In this document: positions 1-9,267 of the stretch, in pieces
Layout: every line of letters begins with the position of its first letter
Position numbering within the stretch: position 1 is the first letter of the stretch
DNA from: Strigamia acuminata
Taxonomy: Eukaryota; Arthropoda; Chilopoda; Geophilomorpha; Linotaeniidae
Assembly (NCBI GenBank): GCA_949358305.1
Contig: OX442315.1
Coordinates: 9,822,427 to 9,886,426 of the forward strand
DNA: 64,000 nt
Direction of reading: 5' to 3'
Notes under the pieces: model-generated
What the model was told of the DNA's origin: nothing
The model's database searches: none
Seen by the model: only the letters and a program-made list of their open reading frames with translations
Made by a program: the position numbers and the translations under genes

Positions 1-60
1 TGTCGCTTGATAATGCGATACAAGCGCAGTAATATTAACTAATACAGCAATAAGCTAACA
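1..60 (-). repeat. 3' LTR of copia element I (cut by window edge)
   Basis: Read on the minus strand, a purine tract (GAGGGGGCC, complement of 64-72) lies 3 nt before TGTTAGCTTATTGC, which starts with TG as LTRs do and runs off the window. A similar string (TTAGCTTA.TRCTGT.TTAG) lies at the other end of the element near 4680-4702. The LTR call is inference from PPT position and that similarity. Confidence 0.55.
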
Positions 61-78
61 ATCGGCCCCCTCGCATAA

Positions 79-466
79 TCAAGCAGTTAGTGTGCTGAGA
101 CTAATCAAAAACCGATTACAAAAATGTATCAAGTCGGCCTTATCAACCGACTTCGTGAAAATGTCAGCATAATTTGACTTTGTTCCCACGTGTATCACTT
201 GAAGGTTATCCTTCTTCACAAGTTCTCTTATGAAGTGATATCTTACGTCGATATGCTTCGTTTTTCTGTTTTCTATGTTCGATTTGGTAAAATCGAGCTG
301 TAGAGATGTTGCCACATAGTACTCGGTGATAGAATTTGCTCGCCAAGTCAGGGACGATCTCATAAAGCACTCGAACAATCCACATGTAGTCTTTCACCGT
401 TTCCGTGAGAGCTACATACTCGGCTTCCATAGTTGATAATGTTACATTGCGTTGTTTAAAAGTTCC
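79..466 (-). pseudogene. Copia I RNase H 3' remnant (frameshifted)
   Basis: This continues the RNase H domain of the neighbouring gag-pol frame but is split over two more frames. 206-430 carries the EAEYVAL acidic motif, and an overlapping frame ending at 79 carries the closing motif with RKTKHIDVRYHFIRE, typical of copia RNase H. The main frame stops at 467 just where the conserved W-S-x-K-Q segment would follow, so a small deletion there plus a second frame change breaks the protein. The element is therefore unlikely to make a complete RNase H. Confidence 0.8.
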
Positions 467-3400
467 CTAAAAGATGGGTGAATTACCCAAAGTTATGAGG
501 GTTCCGCCAACAGAAATTCGATCATCTCGATTGTTGGCATAGTCTGAGTCACTGTATCCAATGACTTCAATTCGGTTGTTAGGAAACAACATCAGTCCAA
601 CATCCTTTGTTGTTCTTAAGTAGCTAAGGAGATCCAGTAATACAAGCCAGTGATCCCATCCTGGGTTGGATTGGAATTGACTCAGAATGTTGATGGCATA
701 CGTCATATCAGGTCTTGTTCTTGATCCTATGAATGCGAAGGAACCAAGGAGACTTCTGTATGGTATTTGCTCCATTACTTTGAAGTCTTCAATCGTAGTA
801 GGGCATTGTTGCTTTGTGAGAATGGTTGATTTAATCATCGGTTGCGACCTTATCCTCACCGACTGCAAATGGTTTTCGAATCTCAAAAGAACTTTATTGA
901 TGTATGATCTTTGATGTAGGATCATTTGCTGTCCGTGTGAGCAAAATTCCACTCCAGATAATTTCTTTGTTCGCCCTAAAACCACGAGGTCGAATTGTGT
1001 CTTGATCAGGTTGAGGACATTCATTGTATCTTTGTGTTGTTTTCCAAAAACAACAATATCGTCAACGAACAAGATCAAGTACGCAATATTTCCGAATTTA
1101 TACACGCAGTTACACCAGTTGACGTGTTGTAGGCCAAGTTTCAGCAAGGTTTCTTCGAGCTCAATGCCCCATTCCCTTCCGGACTGATGGAAGCCATATA
1201 TCGCTCGAAGTAACTTGCAGACGTAATTTTCTTTTCCATGGCGCGTATATACTGTTTTATGCAACTTTGCGTATAAATAGGCGCATTTGACGTCTGCCTG
1301 AATATACGACCAATTCAACATACACACCAATAGTGTAAACATAAAGCGTACAATTGAGAAATCCACCACAGGTGAGAAAGTTTCCTCGTAGGACTCTCCA
1401 TAGACTTGTGAAAAGCCCTGTGCTACGAGTATCGCCTTGTAACGCGCAATCTCTTGCTTCTCATTCTGTTTAACGGTGTAAATCCATTTACATCCGATTA
1501 TCTTTGTGTCGGGTGGTGGCGGAACCAATTCCCATACGTTGCGTTGATGCATCGTGTCAATTTCATCGCACATAGCTTGATTCCACTTTTCCTTCTCTGG
1601 CAGGTTCTCTATTTGTTCAAAACGTGCGGGTATGAAAACTTCGAGGTGATTCGCTTCGAAATCGAGAGTTAACTCATCTATGTCAAAATTGAAGTCATCC
1701 GTCCTTATGTTTGATTCAGTGGGCTTCCTTTTTCTTTTATCTTCGAAAAGATGTTTGGGGACACGAAGATTGTGATCCACACAATAACGCTTTACATCTG
1801 GTATTGAACGAAGCTTAGGCTTGTCATACCCCTCAATGGTGTATTCATAATCCTTTTGTCCTGTCGCCCTTGTCTTTTCCGTCTTCTTCCAAACGAGTGC
1901 GGGTATCGTTGCAACTGGGTTTGGAAGTACTTGTCCAGGTTGAGGTAAGATGGTTTGCAATTGTACTCCTGCTTCAGCTCCAGGTATATTAGGTTTTGGT
2001 CGAAGCTTTTCTTCTGGTAATCTAAACTTCAACTTCAGTTGTGGCAATTCTTCTTCCTCTCTCTTCTTAATCGGCTGCGGCGGAGGTAGCGGTGGTCTCA
2101 TGTCCTCATCGGAGTAGTATTGACGGTCGTCGTTTTCCAAATTGTCATTTAAATTGTCAATGTACGTGGTGTACTTCTCCGGTAGGCCCAGCACGCCTTC
2201 AACTCCGCGCCTGCTTTCCACAAATTTGACGTCACTCGTTTCGATAACTTTCGAAAATTCTGGTAGCCAAATCCTGTATCCTTTGGTGATCCTTGAATAT
2301 CCGAGCATAATTCCATGTATGCCCTTATTATCTATCTTTCCGTCTCGTACTTTCTTCTGCACAAAGCAGAGACTTCCAAACTTCCTCAAATGACGCAAAG
2401 ATGGTTTCCGTCCATAATAAAGTTCCATGAGCGTTTTCTCCGAATTCAGTTTCGCGATTCTGTTTCTCAGATAGTTGAACGTTAGGATGGCTTCTCCCCA
2501 AAATCGATGTTCCAAACCGGCATCGTAAACAAGCGCTCGCATCCCATTGGCTAATGTTTGGTTTAGTCTTTCAGAAACTCCGTTCTGGGCGGGCGTGTAT
2601 GCATTCGTTCTCTCGTGTGCAATTCCTTGCTCCTCAAGGTACAGTCCGAATTTGTTGGAACAGAATTCCATCCCATTGTCCGTGCGAATAGTCAAAACTG
2701 ATTTCCCAAGTAGTCGTTCTACACGTTTCACATGTTTCTTAAACAAATCGAATACTTTGTCCTTTTGTTTCATTAAATAAACTGTTGAATACCGTGAATA
2801 ATCGTCCGTGATGGTAAGAAAATAACAATTCCCTGAAAGTGTGGGGGTCCCAAAAGCTCCACACACATCCATGTGCAAAAGTTCTAGTGGTCCCTTTGAT
2901 CTAATTCCCGGTATCGACTTGTGCGACACTGACTTCTTCTTTGCCAAGGTACACACGTCGCACTGTGTGATTGGCACATCCAGCACGGGTAACCCAATTA
3001 CCGCTTCTGTCTTGCTCATTTGTTGCATGCTAGGAAAATGAATATGTCCCAGCCGTTCGTGCCAAAGTCGTGCTTCTTCTGGATTGGAGGCACTTTTGCT
3101 TGATTGAGAAGACTGTTGTTTCTTCTCTTCACTGGTATTGGCTTTGTTGGTTTCCTTTTGTTTTAACTTTTCAATGTCTGGTTTTTGATCACTGAGTTTA
3201 ATATTGTAGAGTCTGTCCTTCTTAACTCCTTCCATTAAGTGTCTCTTCCATTGAGGGTCATAGATTTTCACCAAACCCGAACCAATTGCGACTCTGCATC
3301 TGGCTTCGTCGATGCATGGTCCCGACAACAAGTTCCTACGTAGGTCCGGCGCATAATAAACCTTTTTAAGTGTAATTGGAATTGTTTCAGTCCCAACTAA

Positions 3401-4546
3401 ACACATGATGCACACATCTCCCACTCCTTGAATTTGGATGAGTGTCTTTTTGTCGGCTTGACTGATTGTTCCAGTCATCTCTCGAAAATTGTGAAATTGG
3501 GTTTTGTCTTTGCAGAAATGTCCGGTGGCTCCTGTGTCGTAGATCCAGCAGTTGTTGGTTCTGCTGCACTGCAACATCTCTTGCTCACTTAACTCTGTGA
3601 GAAAACCCACATCTAACATGGCGGTATCAAGTTCTTCGACCGTATTTGACTTCATGTTGCTGGAGGACGCTAATTGTAATTGGGCCGTACAATCCTTGGC
3701 CCAATGTCCGTGTTGATTACACCGGAAACACGGCCCCCGTCCCGTTGACCCGGTCGCATTTCCTCTGAAATTTCCTCTCGTGTTCCTGCCGCCTCGATAG
3801 TTTGATTTGCCGCCCTTTTGTCCGCTTTGAAATCCACGACTGTTCTGGCTAAAGTTTCCTTGTTGTTGAGGTTTTGAATTATCACTATTTTTCGTGTTGG
3901 CAGAGCCCGGTCCTACACTAAAGGCGTCAGTAATTAGCCCCTGGCCTGAATCTCTCCTTTGTTGAGCGAGACGTCCTTCTTCCGCAACCAGTTCGGCCTC
4001 AACATTCTCTAAAGTGAAGTTCAAATCCTCCCATCTGTAGATTGCTTGCACGATGGACTGATATTCTTGCGGCAAATATCTAATCAACTGAAAAGCTTGA
4101 TAAAGATTGTCCAACTGATGCTTAACATCCGCTAATTTTCTCGCTGCATTTCGTATTTTTGCTGCGAACACCCCAATTGTTTCCGTTTCTCCGTCGTATT
4201 TTAAGTTGAAGAATTCGTCCAATAGTCGTATAATTCGTGCACGTGAAACTGGCTCAAAATTCAGCTTTAGTGTGTCCCACGCCAATTTAGCATCTTCAAC
4301 GCCACTGAGCAATTCGTGGTATTGCTCCTCGATGGAGTAGTAAATTAAACTAAAGGCCCGTCCTTTCCTTAATTTGTAATCGGAACGATCACGCCACGAT
4401 GCTCTGGGTGCCAATGTTTTTTCTGAACCGTCGGTGAAAGCCCAGCAACCATGATGCATCAACAAAACCTTGATTTGTTGTTTCCAGGTGTCGTAATTCG
4501 TCCGATTTAACAATGTTACTTTTCGTTCCGGTTTGTCCGAATCCAT
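467..4546 (-). CDS. Copia I Gag-Pol polyprotein (3' truncated frame)
   Basis: This 1359-residue frame runs from a natural ATG at 4546. Domains in order: Gag of the UBN2 type (about 1-200, with an N-x-x-x-W start); CCHC zinc knuckle CFRCNQHGHWAKDC (about 270); aspartic protease DTGATGHF (about 335); GAG-preintegrase H-H-C-C zinc region starting LWHERLGH (about 494); integrase DDE residues in HMDV, RTDNG and SERLNQT (about 560-657); a charged, proline-rich linker; RT from about 1000 with FVDD catalytic motif (about 1162); start of RNase H with DSDYA (about 1333). All catalytic motifs visible here look intact. Only the RNase H end is lost, through frame breaks left of 467. It works in virus-like particle formation, cDNA synthesis and integration. 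Confidence 0.93.
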   Translation of the reverse strand: MDSDKPERKVTLLNRTNYDTWKQQIKVLLMHHGCWAFTDGSEKTLAPRASWRDRSDYKLRKGRAFSLIYYSIEEQYHELLSGVEDAKLAWDTLKLNFEPVSRARIIRLLDEFFNLKYDGETETIGVFAAKIRNAARKLADVKHQLDNLYQAFQLIRYLPQEYQSIVQAIYRWEDLNFTLENVEAELVAEEGRLAQQRRDSGQGLITDAFSVGPGSANTKNSDNSKPQQQGNFSQNSRGFQSGQKGGKSNYRGGRNTRGNFRGNATGSTGRGPCFRCNQHGHWAKDCTAQLQLASSSNMKSNTVEELDTAMLDVGFLTELSEQEMLQCSRTNNCWIYDTGATGHFCKDKTQFHNFREMTGTISQADKKTLIQIQGVGDVCIMCLVGTETIPITLKKVYYAPDLRRNLLSGPCIDEARCRVAIGSGLVKIYDPQWKRHLMEGVKKDRLYNIKLSDQKPDIEKLKQKETNKANTSEEKKQQSSQSSKSASNPEEARLWHERLGHIHFPSMQQMSKTEAVIGLPVLDVPITQCDVCTLAKKKSVSHKSIPGIRSKGPLELLHMDVCGAFGTPTLSGNCYFLTITDDYSRYSTVYLMKQKDKVFDLFKKHVKRVERLLGKSVLTIRTDNGMEFCSNKFGLYLEEQGIAHERTNAYTPAQNGVSERLNQTLANGMRALVYDAGLEHRFWGEAILTFNYLRNRIAKLNSEKTLMELYYGRKPSLRHLRKFGSLCFVQKKVRDGKIDNKGIHGIMLGYSRITKGYRIWLPEFSKVIETSDVKFVESRRGVEGVLGLPEKYTTYIDNLNDNLENDDRQYYSDEDMRPPLPPPQPIKKREEEELPQLKLKFRLPEEKLRPKPNIPGAEAGVQLQTILPQPGQVLPNPVATIPALVWKKTEKTRATGQKDYEYTIEGYDKPKLRSIPDVKRYCVDHNLRVPKHLFEDKRKRKPTESNIRTDDFNFDIDELTLDFEANHLEVFIPARFEQIENLPEKEKWNQAMCDEIDTMHQRNVWELVPPPPDTKIIGCKWIYTVKQNEKQEIARYKAILVAQGFSQVYGESYEETFSPVVDFSIVRFMFTLLVCMLNWSYIQADVKCAYLYAKLHKTVYTRHGKENYVCKLLRAIYGFHQSGREWGIELEETLLKLGLQHVNWCNCVYKFGNIAYLILFVDDIVVFGKQHKDTMNVLNLIKTQFDLVVLGRTKKLSGVEFCSHGQQMILHQRSYINKVLLRFENHLQSVRIRSQPMIKSTILTKQQCPTTIEDFKVMEQIPYRSLLGSFAFIGSRTRPDMTYAINILSQFQSNPGWDHWLVLLDLLSYLRTTKDVGLMLFPNNRIEVIGYSDSDYANNRDDRISVGGTLITLGNSPIF

Positions 4547-4599
4547 TGTGTCCTTTGAGCACTAACTTATTGACCAGCGCACACACAAATTTCCCCAAA

Positions 4600-4702
4600 A
4601 ACACTTTCAGTACTGGATAATCACAACAAAGTGCAAAGTTGTGATGTTAGTTCGCTCTTATAGATAAGTTAGTACAAAATCCTAACACAGTACTAAGCTA
4701 AT
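4600..4702 (-). repeat. Possible 5' LTR remnant of copia I
   Basis: On the minus strand this stretch reads TTAGCTTAGTACTGTGTTAG and onward, which resembles the start of the 3' LTR at 60 to 30. It sits just upstream of the Gag start codon. No convincing primer-binding site was identified, so its ends are uncertain. Confidence 0.35.
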
Positions 4703-4745
4703 AAATGTATTCAAATTGTATTCGAAATAAACACTAATATTGTTC

Positions 4746-4929
4746 ATAAATATGATGTCTTCGAGATATTTCCGCTTGTATTTCTCGTCGAATTACACTT
4801 CACGTGTAGTTGAAATCCAGTAGTTGCCTTTTCTTCTCGGATTTTGTGTCGTTTCAAACTTGCAAATTGTTCACAAAATTGTCCGTCGTTATTCACGTTG
4901 TTCCCTGATAATTTGGCTTCACACTTCAC
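4746..4929. other. Short spacer between copia I and BEL fragment
   Basis: No gene is supported here. The hexamer-containing string TTCACGTGT occurs twice (about 4798 and 4926), each followed by GGTTG- or AGTTG-like sequence, about 130 bp apart. This may be the leftover of a small direct repeat at the copia/BEL junction. Confidence 0.3.
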
Positions 4930-6243
4930 GTGTGGTTGGCTGGACCAGTCGCCGTCGTATCGCCTACGTTTCCTCGCCGAAAATATCGTCGTGTTGACGA
5001 TACGTATCGCACCTTGAGACACGTGAACAAAATTCTAAAAAAAAGGAAAATGGGCATTGTTGAGGAAATACCGAACCAAACTTCAACAGGACCAGTTTAC
5101 TACATGCCACACAGCCCAGTGATCAAAGAGAAGCGCGTCACCACAAAATTACGAGTTGTATTTGATGCATCATCACATCGAAAAGGATACCTTTCATTGA
5201 ATGACTGTCTATCAAAAGGTATTAATTTTTTGCCTTCACTGATATTTATATTGCTAGGATTTCGAATTGGAAGAGTAGCCATGATAGGTGACATCAAAAA
5301 GGCGTTTCATATGATTGAAATCGCCTTAAAGGACCACGACGCAACGAGATTTTTTTGGATCGATGAGTGCTGGGACGGCATAGGAAAAGCATTGTTGAAG
5401 GTACTGCCCCAGACTCTAGTATTATTTGGCGCTACTCCGAGCCCATTCTTATTGAGCGCAACAATCCGACATCACCTGCGCAAATACGAAAAAAAATACC
5501 TAGAAACAGTAAAGTTGTTGTTACGGTGTCTGTACAAGGACGATTTCATCTCGTCGCTCAAGACTGTCGCTCAAGCGCTAATGACATTTCGCCAGTCCAA
5601 CTTGATTTTTGCAGCAGCCGGTATGGAACTCGCTAAGTGGCAAACCAATTCGCCCGAACTGAGAACTGAATTTCGAGAGGAATGCCCATCTGACGCGACA
5701 CTGACGTCTGATGAAGACACAAAGGTGCTGGGAATTAGATGGAACCCGAATTTGGACAAATTAGGACTAGCAGTCGTAGAAACTTGCCCACCTAGCAAGA
5801 AAACGACCAAAAGAGAAGTAATCAAAATAACTGCTCAAATTTTTGACCCCTTAGGATTCGCTACACCATTCACCGTGACAGCACGCATGTTTTTCCAGTC
5901 CCTATGGCTCAGGAATTTGCCATGGGATGACGAATTAGACAACGAGTTGCGCGCTGATTGGAAGAAGTGGACCGACCAAATTCCCACTCTGAGAAAAATT
6001 CAAATCCCACGATGGTTGGGACAGGACGAATTTGACCAATGTGAAGTACACATATTCTGCGACGCGAGTCCGAAGGCATATGGGGCGGTGGCATACATCC
6101 AGAACTATAATGGTGATTTGATTGAGACTAATTTCATTTTGTCAAAGTGTCGTGTAGCTCCTGTTAACCACTTACACTGCCAAGACTCGAGCTCATGGGA
6201 GCACTGGTTGCTGTACGTCTCTCCGACCAAATCAAGGAGTTGA
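4930..6243 (+). pseudogene. BEL/Pao RT-RNase H fragment
   Basis: An open frame of 437 codons whose residues match the BEL/Pao RT pattern: [11 protein letters not shown], then [27 protein letters not shown] and TRFFW in the order expected of the palm and fingers. The catalytic box, usually Y-[VM]-D-D, reads YKDDF, so one hydrophobic position is changed to Lys while both Asp remain. GATPSPFLL and LGIRWNP are also family-like. RNase H starts at [15 protein letters not shown] (about residue 375). The frame then drifts into unrelated residues around 6170-6195, where a frame change moves coding to the next frame. The ATG is only the first in the fragment, not a real start. Confidence 0.85.
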
Positions 6244-6984
6244 TGACGTCGGGTGAAATATTTTTTTGGACGGACTCTCAGATATGTCTCCATTGGATCA
6301 AGAACACATCCAAACAACCAACAACCTTTGTCCACAATCGAGTTTTGGAAATAAGGGAAAAATCGAAAACTGAAGATTGGAGACACGTAGCGGGAATAGA
6401 AAATCCTGCTGACCGCCTGACGAGAGGAATGGATGCAGAAGCGATGATAACCGACTTACTTTGGTGGCAGGGACCAAATTGGTTACGCGGAAATCGTCAA
6501 GATTGGCCAAATTTGCCCACAGAGCCGGTCGAACAAAATGACGACGAAATTGCGGAAATCCACGTCGAGGCGGTGCAGACAACAATTAATGTTTTTCCGT
6601 TTGACAGGTTTGGATCGCTTTCAAAGGCAACCCGAACGCTGGCATGGGTTTTCAGATTTGCTGACAATGCTGGAAAGCGACAGACAGATGCCAGCCAACG
6701 CAGTCGAGGTCCATTAACTGCAGCTGAGATAAAACGGGCAAATTTCAGCTTAATTCGAATCGCGCAGACGGACGTTTATGGCCAGGAAATAAATCAATTG
6801 AGAGATGGCAGACAAGTTCAGAGGGATTCAAAATTACGAGACCTGGGTCCACAGCTGAACAAGATAGGGTTAATCGAACTGCAAACTCGACTGCAAAAAT
6901 CACGAGATTTGCACACCGCTGTGCAACCTTTGATTTTACCTCCAAACCATAAACTCACGAAATTAATGTTGCAACACTCTCATT
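6195..6984 (+). pseudogene. BEL/Pao RNase H-integrase N-terminal fragment
   Basis: This continues the preceding frame after a frame change. It carries FFWTDSQICLHWI and the BEL-specific block VHNRVLEIREK...WRHVAGIENPADRLTRG...WWQGPNWL (about residues 25-95). A linker follows, ending in PLILPPNHKLTKLMLQHSHL, the lead-in to the integrase zinc-binding domain. At 6985 a solo LTR splits the His/Leu region. The coding sense resumes at 7460 with HLQVLHCRLTATLSKFRELYW, so the two halves were contiguous before the LTR arrived. Confidence 0.85.
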
Positions 6985-7459
6985 TGTAGCAGAGGAGGAG
7001 GCGCTTGGCGGTCTGTACGACCGTGTGGAAGCGTGAAAAACGCGAATGCGCGGCCGAAATGGCGGGCGCGCAATGTCGCCGCTAATGGCGAGCAGAAAAG
7101 AACTGCCGCACGTGGGAAACGTGCTTATCTGCAGTCAAACAACTACTAGGCAATGTAAAAATAACATATATTTAATAAATAAAAGCAAAACTTACAATGG
7201 GAATCCATTTGGATGAAAAGCAATGTTAAAGCACTGCATACGTGCAGGCTGACATCTTGGATTTGTGAAAAGATACAGGTTACACCATCTGGTGTGGGAA
7301 AAGGTAAACTTATATAATGCTAAGCTGCGGGCAGCATTATGCCCAATGCTAAATAATCAATTAAAGACTAAATAAATATAGGGAGCAGCTTGATGCTGGG
7401 AAAAATACTAATAATATCCGTGATGAGTACGGAGGACTATTTGGGATCGGAAAACAACA
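6985..7459. mobile_element. Solo LTR (copia II-like family) in BEL integrase
   Basis: 475 bp beginning TGTAGCAGAGG and ending GGAAAACAACA, flanked by a 5-bp duplication TCATT (6980-6984 and 7460-7464). Removing the LTR and one TCATT restores a readable BEL integrase frame across the site. It shares the motifs GTAGCAGAGG, CGTGTGGAAGCG and CATCTTGGATTT with LTRs at 12129, 20986 and 25473, so it is a diverged relative. Confidence 0.8.
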
Positions 7460-7527
7460 TCATTTACAGGTCCTTCATTGCAGATTGACGGCCACATTGT
7501 CTAAATTTCGAGAATTATACTGGACAC
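7460..7527 (+). pseudogene. BEL/Pao integrase continuation
   Basis: About 22 codons read HLQVLHCRLTATLSKFRELYW, which fits the BEL integrase zinc-region pattern of His, a short spacer, T-L-x-x-[LF]-R-x-x-Y-W. It is cut off at 7528 by an LTR fragment starting TGTGACGATGACG. The usual second His of the pattern appears as H in VLH. Confidence 0.7.
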
Positions 7528-7640
7528 TGTGACGATGACGACCACAACTCCCATTTAACAATGGTACCGGGAATAGATCGCAATAAAATACAGTGAATAC
7601 AATACGAGATAAATACAAGAGACAATATTATCAACACAAT
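7528..7640 (+). repeat. 5' end of TGTGACGG-type LTR
   Basis: The first ~100 bp match the start of the long LTR at 9837 (TGTGACG.TGACGACC, then ACAATGGTACCGGGAATAG). The match fades after GAGATAAATACAAGA and no matching 3' end is found. It is a truncated copy. Confidence 0.7.
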
Positions 7641-8743
7641 ATCAACACAATATTATCAATATTATCAATCTCGAAATAAATACCGTATGCGACTTGAAAT
7701 AGATACCCGTATGCGACTTGCAGCGGGATAAGACCTAGAACTTGATCTGGAATCCCAGATCAAGTTTGACAGTTAAACAATCCTTTATTTGCAAAATAAA
7801 TGGATTGCATTCAGAAACGAGGCTTTTCGTCTAAAAATTCATTCGAGACAAAAATTTAGATAAAAAGTTATTGAATGCGCCTAGTGTGTACAAAGTGTAC
7901 AAAGAAAGTTGTAACCTTTTTGTGGTTTGAAAACTTGCCAGCTGTTGGGTACAGTTCTATAAAAATCATGTAATTGCATTATGTTTATCAAATAACACAA
8001 TTAATTTGTTCTCACGGATCTACTAAATGGCGAAATCCGCCATTTAATTAATGATGCAATTTTACTGTATAATAACAATACAAAAATTAAAATTAATGAT
8101 ACAACCATTAGAATTTTCAATACAACATAAAATCAAACAATTTTACAATAAAAACTAACTATAATTCAGCGTAAATTGAAAATATTCTTAGGTTGCAGTT
8201 TTCCAAAACTGACCAACTATAACCAAGTGAAAGCTGACTACACCAGCATATTTGCATCTAGTATCCAAGTATCTAGGTAAGTTTTGAATTGTAACTGAAC
8301 TTAGAAAACTAAAAGCTAATTTCTGTTTCAAACTATTTTGACATTTCTATTATTATATTATATTATTATTTGACGTATTATATTGTCACAATTAATTCGG
8401 TTTTAAGGAATTAATATGATAAATAATTGTGCAAAATGGTGGTCTCGCAATGGGTCCAGGTTTGTGAGGTCACCTTCATATAGTCACCGTTCAATGTAGA
8501 CGTCGGGCAATGAATGACCTCGGTTCGCTGGGGCCACAACATTATTTTTATGTACGCAAGATTCCTGTTCACGTGTAATGTTGGTAGAAATGAAGTAAAT
8601 GCTTAGCTTGGTTACTCAAATAGGGATAAGAGAATGACACCAAGAATATTGGTAAAACTAGAGGCTTTTTAGAGGTGCAATATGGTTAGGTGTGGGATGG
8701 CTGTGCTGTTTAGGACAAAAAATAATAAGTTTGAAGTGGACGT
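7641..8743. other. Gene-free AT-rich stretch with dispersed repeat
   Basis: No gene is supported. 7620-7680 holds short AATATTATCAACAC repeats. About 7945-8165 is related to 29700-29935 (shared GTTCTATAAAA, GATCTACTAAAT-like and CCGCCATTTAAT strings, then a series of ACAATAAAAA units), so a dispersed repeat lies here. The rest is unassigned. Confidence 0.45.
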
Positions 8744-9120
8744 CACTGGAAAAAAAATATGGCTTAAAACATCCTTTACACTGCAAAAAAAATTGGATTT
8801 TTGTTTATAAAATATTTTGGAAATATAACTAAAATGTAAAATTTCCAAACCCAAAAGTTATATTTCCAAATTGTATACAACATCAAATTTCAAATGACTT
8901 TCCAACACTGAATGCTACCGTTTCCAAATGACTTTTCATAGCATAATATATTAAATTTCCAAACAGTTAAATACATATTTCTCAACCAGTAAAGTTAAGA
9001 TTTCCAAATTTAAAATATGAGTTTCCCATCAGTAAATAACAACTTTCCAAATATAAAATTTTTTTTTCTTTAATAAAAATTCTAAATAAGTTAAATAATC
9101 TCAAAATAAATCACATAAAA

Positions 9121-9256
9121 ATATGAGGAATCCTGAATTCACTCTTGAATCCTGAATTCTAAATCCTGAATTCATTCCTAAATCCTGAATTCATTTCTAA
9201 ATCCTGAATTCATTCCTAAATCCTGAATTCATTCCTGAATCCTGAATTCATTTTTA
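9121..9256. repeat. CCTGAATTCATT minisatellite of element B
   Basis: Imperfect tandem units of about 19-20 bp (AATCCTGAATTCATTCCTA) repeat some six to seven times. The reverse-complement form, much expanded, lies in the element B copies at 32600-32955 and 50365-50630. Confidence 0.85.
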
Positions 9257-9267
9257 TTACTTACCGA

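Larger units (their letters stand above)
1..4745 (-). mobile_element. Ty1/copia retrotransposon I
   Basis: A minus-strand copia element holding gag, protease, integrase, RT and RNase H in the copia order (integrase before RT). The 3' LTR runs off the left edge and the 5' LTR is a diverged remnant near 4600-4702. The long reading frame is open except at its RNase H end. A BEL/Pao fragment follows immediately to the right, so the right boundary may be truncated. No target-site duplication can be read because the left end lies outside the window. Confidence 0.85.
4930..7527 (+). mobile_element. BEL/Pao retrotransposon fragment
   Basis: A piece of a BEL/Pao pol on the plus strand, from RT through RNase H to the start of integrase. 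Gag and protease are missing on the left. On the right, integrase coding resumes after a solo LTR (6985-7459) and then stops where a TGTGACG-type LTR fragment begins at 7528. No LTRs belonging to this element are visible, so it is a dead fragment. Confidence 0.85.
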
